Assembly: GCA_031285575.1 (NCBI GenBank)
Contig: JAITVX010000149.1
Location: forward strand, 1 to 6,969
DNA length: 6,969 nucleotides
Reading direction: 5' to 3'
Origin: Bacteroidales bacterium
Lineage (GTDB): Bacteria > Bacteroidota > Bacteroidia > Bacteroidales > VadinHA17
Shown: positions 6,686 through 6,969 of the stretch, in pieces
Numbering within the stretch: the stretch's first letter is position 1
Layout: every line of letters begins with the position of its first letter
The notes under the pieces: model-generated
The model's input: only the letters and a program-made list of their open reading frames with translations
What the model was told of the DNA's origin: nothing
Database searches by the model: none
Program-made: the position numbers and the translations under genes

Positions 6686-6969
6686 ATGAAAGACAACAGA
6701 AGACAATTTCTGAAAAAAGGCGGAGTTTTAGCAGCAGCATCAATTGCCGGGTTGAGTTCATGTTCGACAAATAAACCTGAAGTTCAAAAGGTATCCTATA
6801 TTAAGGATACTTCATTCAATCCGAAACAAGAGCCATACATGAAAATTGCCTATCAGGCCTCTCCGGAGCCAACACCGGAACAATTGGCTTTTTACCAGCA
6901 AATGGGCATTGAGCATGTTGTGCTTTGGACGGGTGCAGATAAAGCAAGCTATGAATATTACAATAGCCG
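6686..6969 (+). CDS. Tat-dependent lipoprotein, likely TIM-barrel or mannonate-dehydratase-like (partial)
   Basis: The frame opens at the ATG at 6686 and stays open for 94 codons to the window edge; the 3' part is missing. The N-terminus MKDNRRQFLKKGG carries a twin-arginine motif (RRQFLKK, 5-11). After a short hydrophobic stretch comes a lipobox ending LSSC with Cys26, so the mature protein should be lipid-anchored. The residues after Cys26 (STNKPE) are not the acidic surface-export signal known in some Bacteroidota lipoproteins, which hints at a periplasmic-facing protein. From about 51 the sequence reads YMKIAYQASPEPTPEQLAFY, then QQMGIEHVVLWTGADKASYEYY. A beta strand followed by a helix and a second strand fits the start of a TIM barrel of the xylose-isomerase/mannonate dehydratase kind, where secreted Tat versions are known in this phylum. 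The assignment is tentative because the metal-binding residues lie beyond the edge. It follows the DUF362 gene by 200 bases that hold the large inverted repeat. Confidence 0.75.
   Translation, partial: MKDNRRQFLKKGGVLAAASIAGLSSCSTNKPEVQKVSYIKDTSFNPKQEPYMKIAYQASPEPTPEQLAFYQQMGIEHVVLWTGADKASYEYYNS

Noticed and set aside
6437..6706. 89-codon open frame on the minus strand across the gap between the last two genes
   Set aside because: It overlaps the ends of two well-supported + strand genes and covers the inverted repeat; its composition looks like translated non-coding DNA.

Overview
This window looks like chromosomal DNA from a member of the Bacteroidota, probably Bacteroidales. The reasons are a FecR-type anti-sigma factor with a C-terminal DUF4974-like region, promoter-like TAnnTTTG boxes upstream of purB, A/T-rich gene starts without a clear Shine-Dalgarno sequence, and two consecutive twin-arginine exported proteins of kinds common in that phylum. 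All intact genes read on the + strand.

Layout: (1) Positions 1-291 hold the decayed 3' end of an IS256-family transposase gene with several stop codons and a frameshift; 285-316 may be the terminal repeat of that element. (2) Positions 317-496 are the purB leader with candidate promoter boxes. (3) purB (497-1840), adenylosuccinate lyase, is followed after one base by an MsbA-like ABC exporter (1842-3662); the two are probably co-transcribed and end at a hairpin (3662-3703). (4) A fecR-like anti-sigma gene (3835-4812) has neither a sigma factor gene beside it nor the usual TonB-dependent receptor/SusD pair after it. A 26-codon lysine-rich reading frame containing a perfect 10-bp hairpin follows it. 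(5) A Tat-exported DUF362-type protein (4998-6485) comes next. (6) Positions 6521-6649 hold a large two-tier imperfect inverted repeat, close to a 9-bp direct repeat. (7) The last gene (6686 to the window edge, truncated) begins a Tat-dependent lipoprotein, probably a secreted TIM-barrel or mannonate-dehydratase-like protein.

The left half is housekeeping: purine synthesis and an envelope-type exporter. The right half looks like an accessory locus: a signal-transducing anti-sigma factor beside periplasmic Tat substrates that could act on sugars or sugar acids. The link between the anti-sigma factor and the two exported proteins is inferred only from position. No CRISPR array, tRNA, rRNA or intact mobile element was seen. 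The features most worth a second look are the orphan fecR with its truncated-looking downstream reading frame, and the large inverted repeat between the two Tat-substrate genes.
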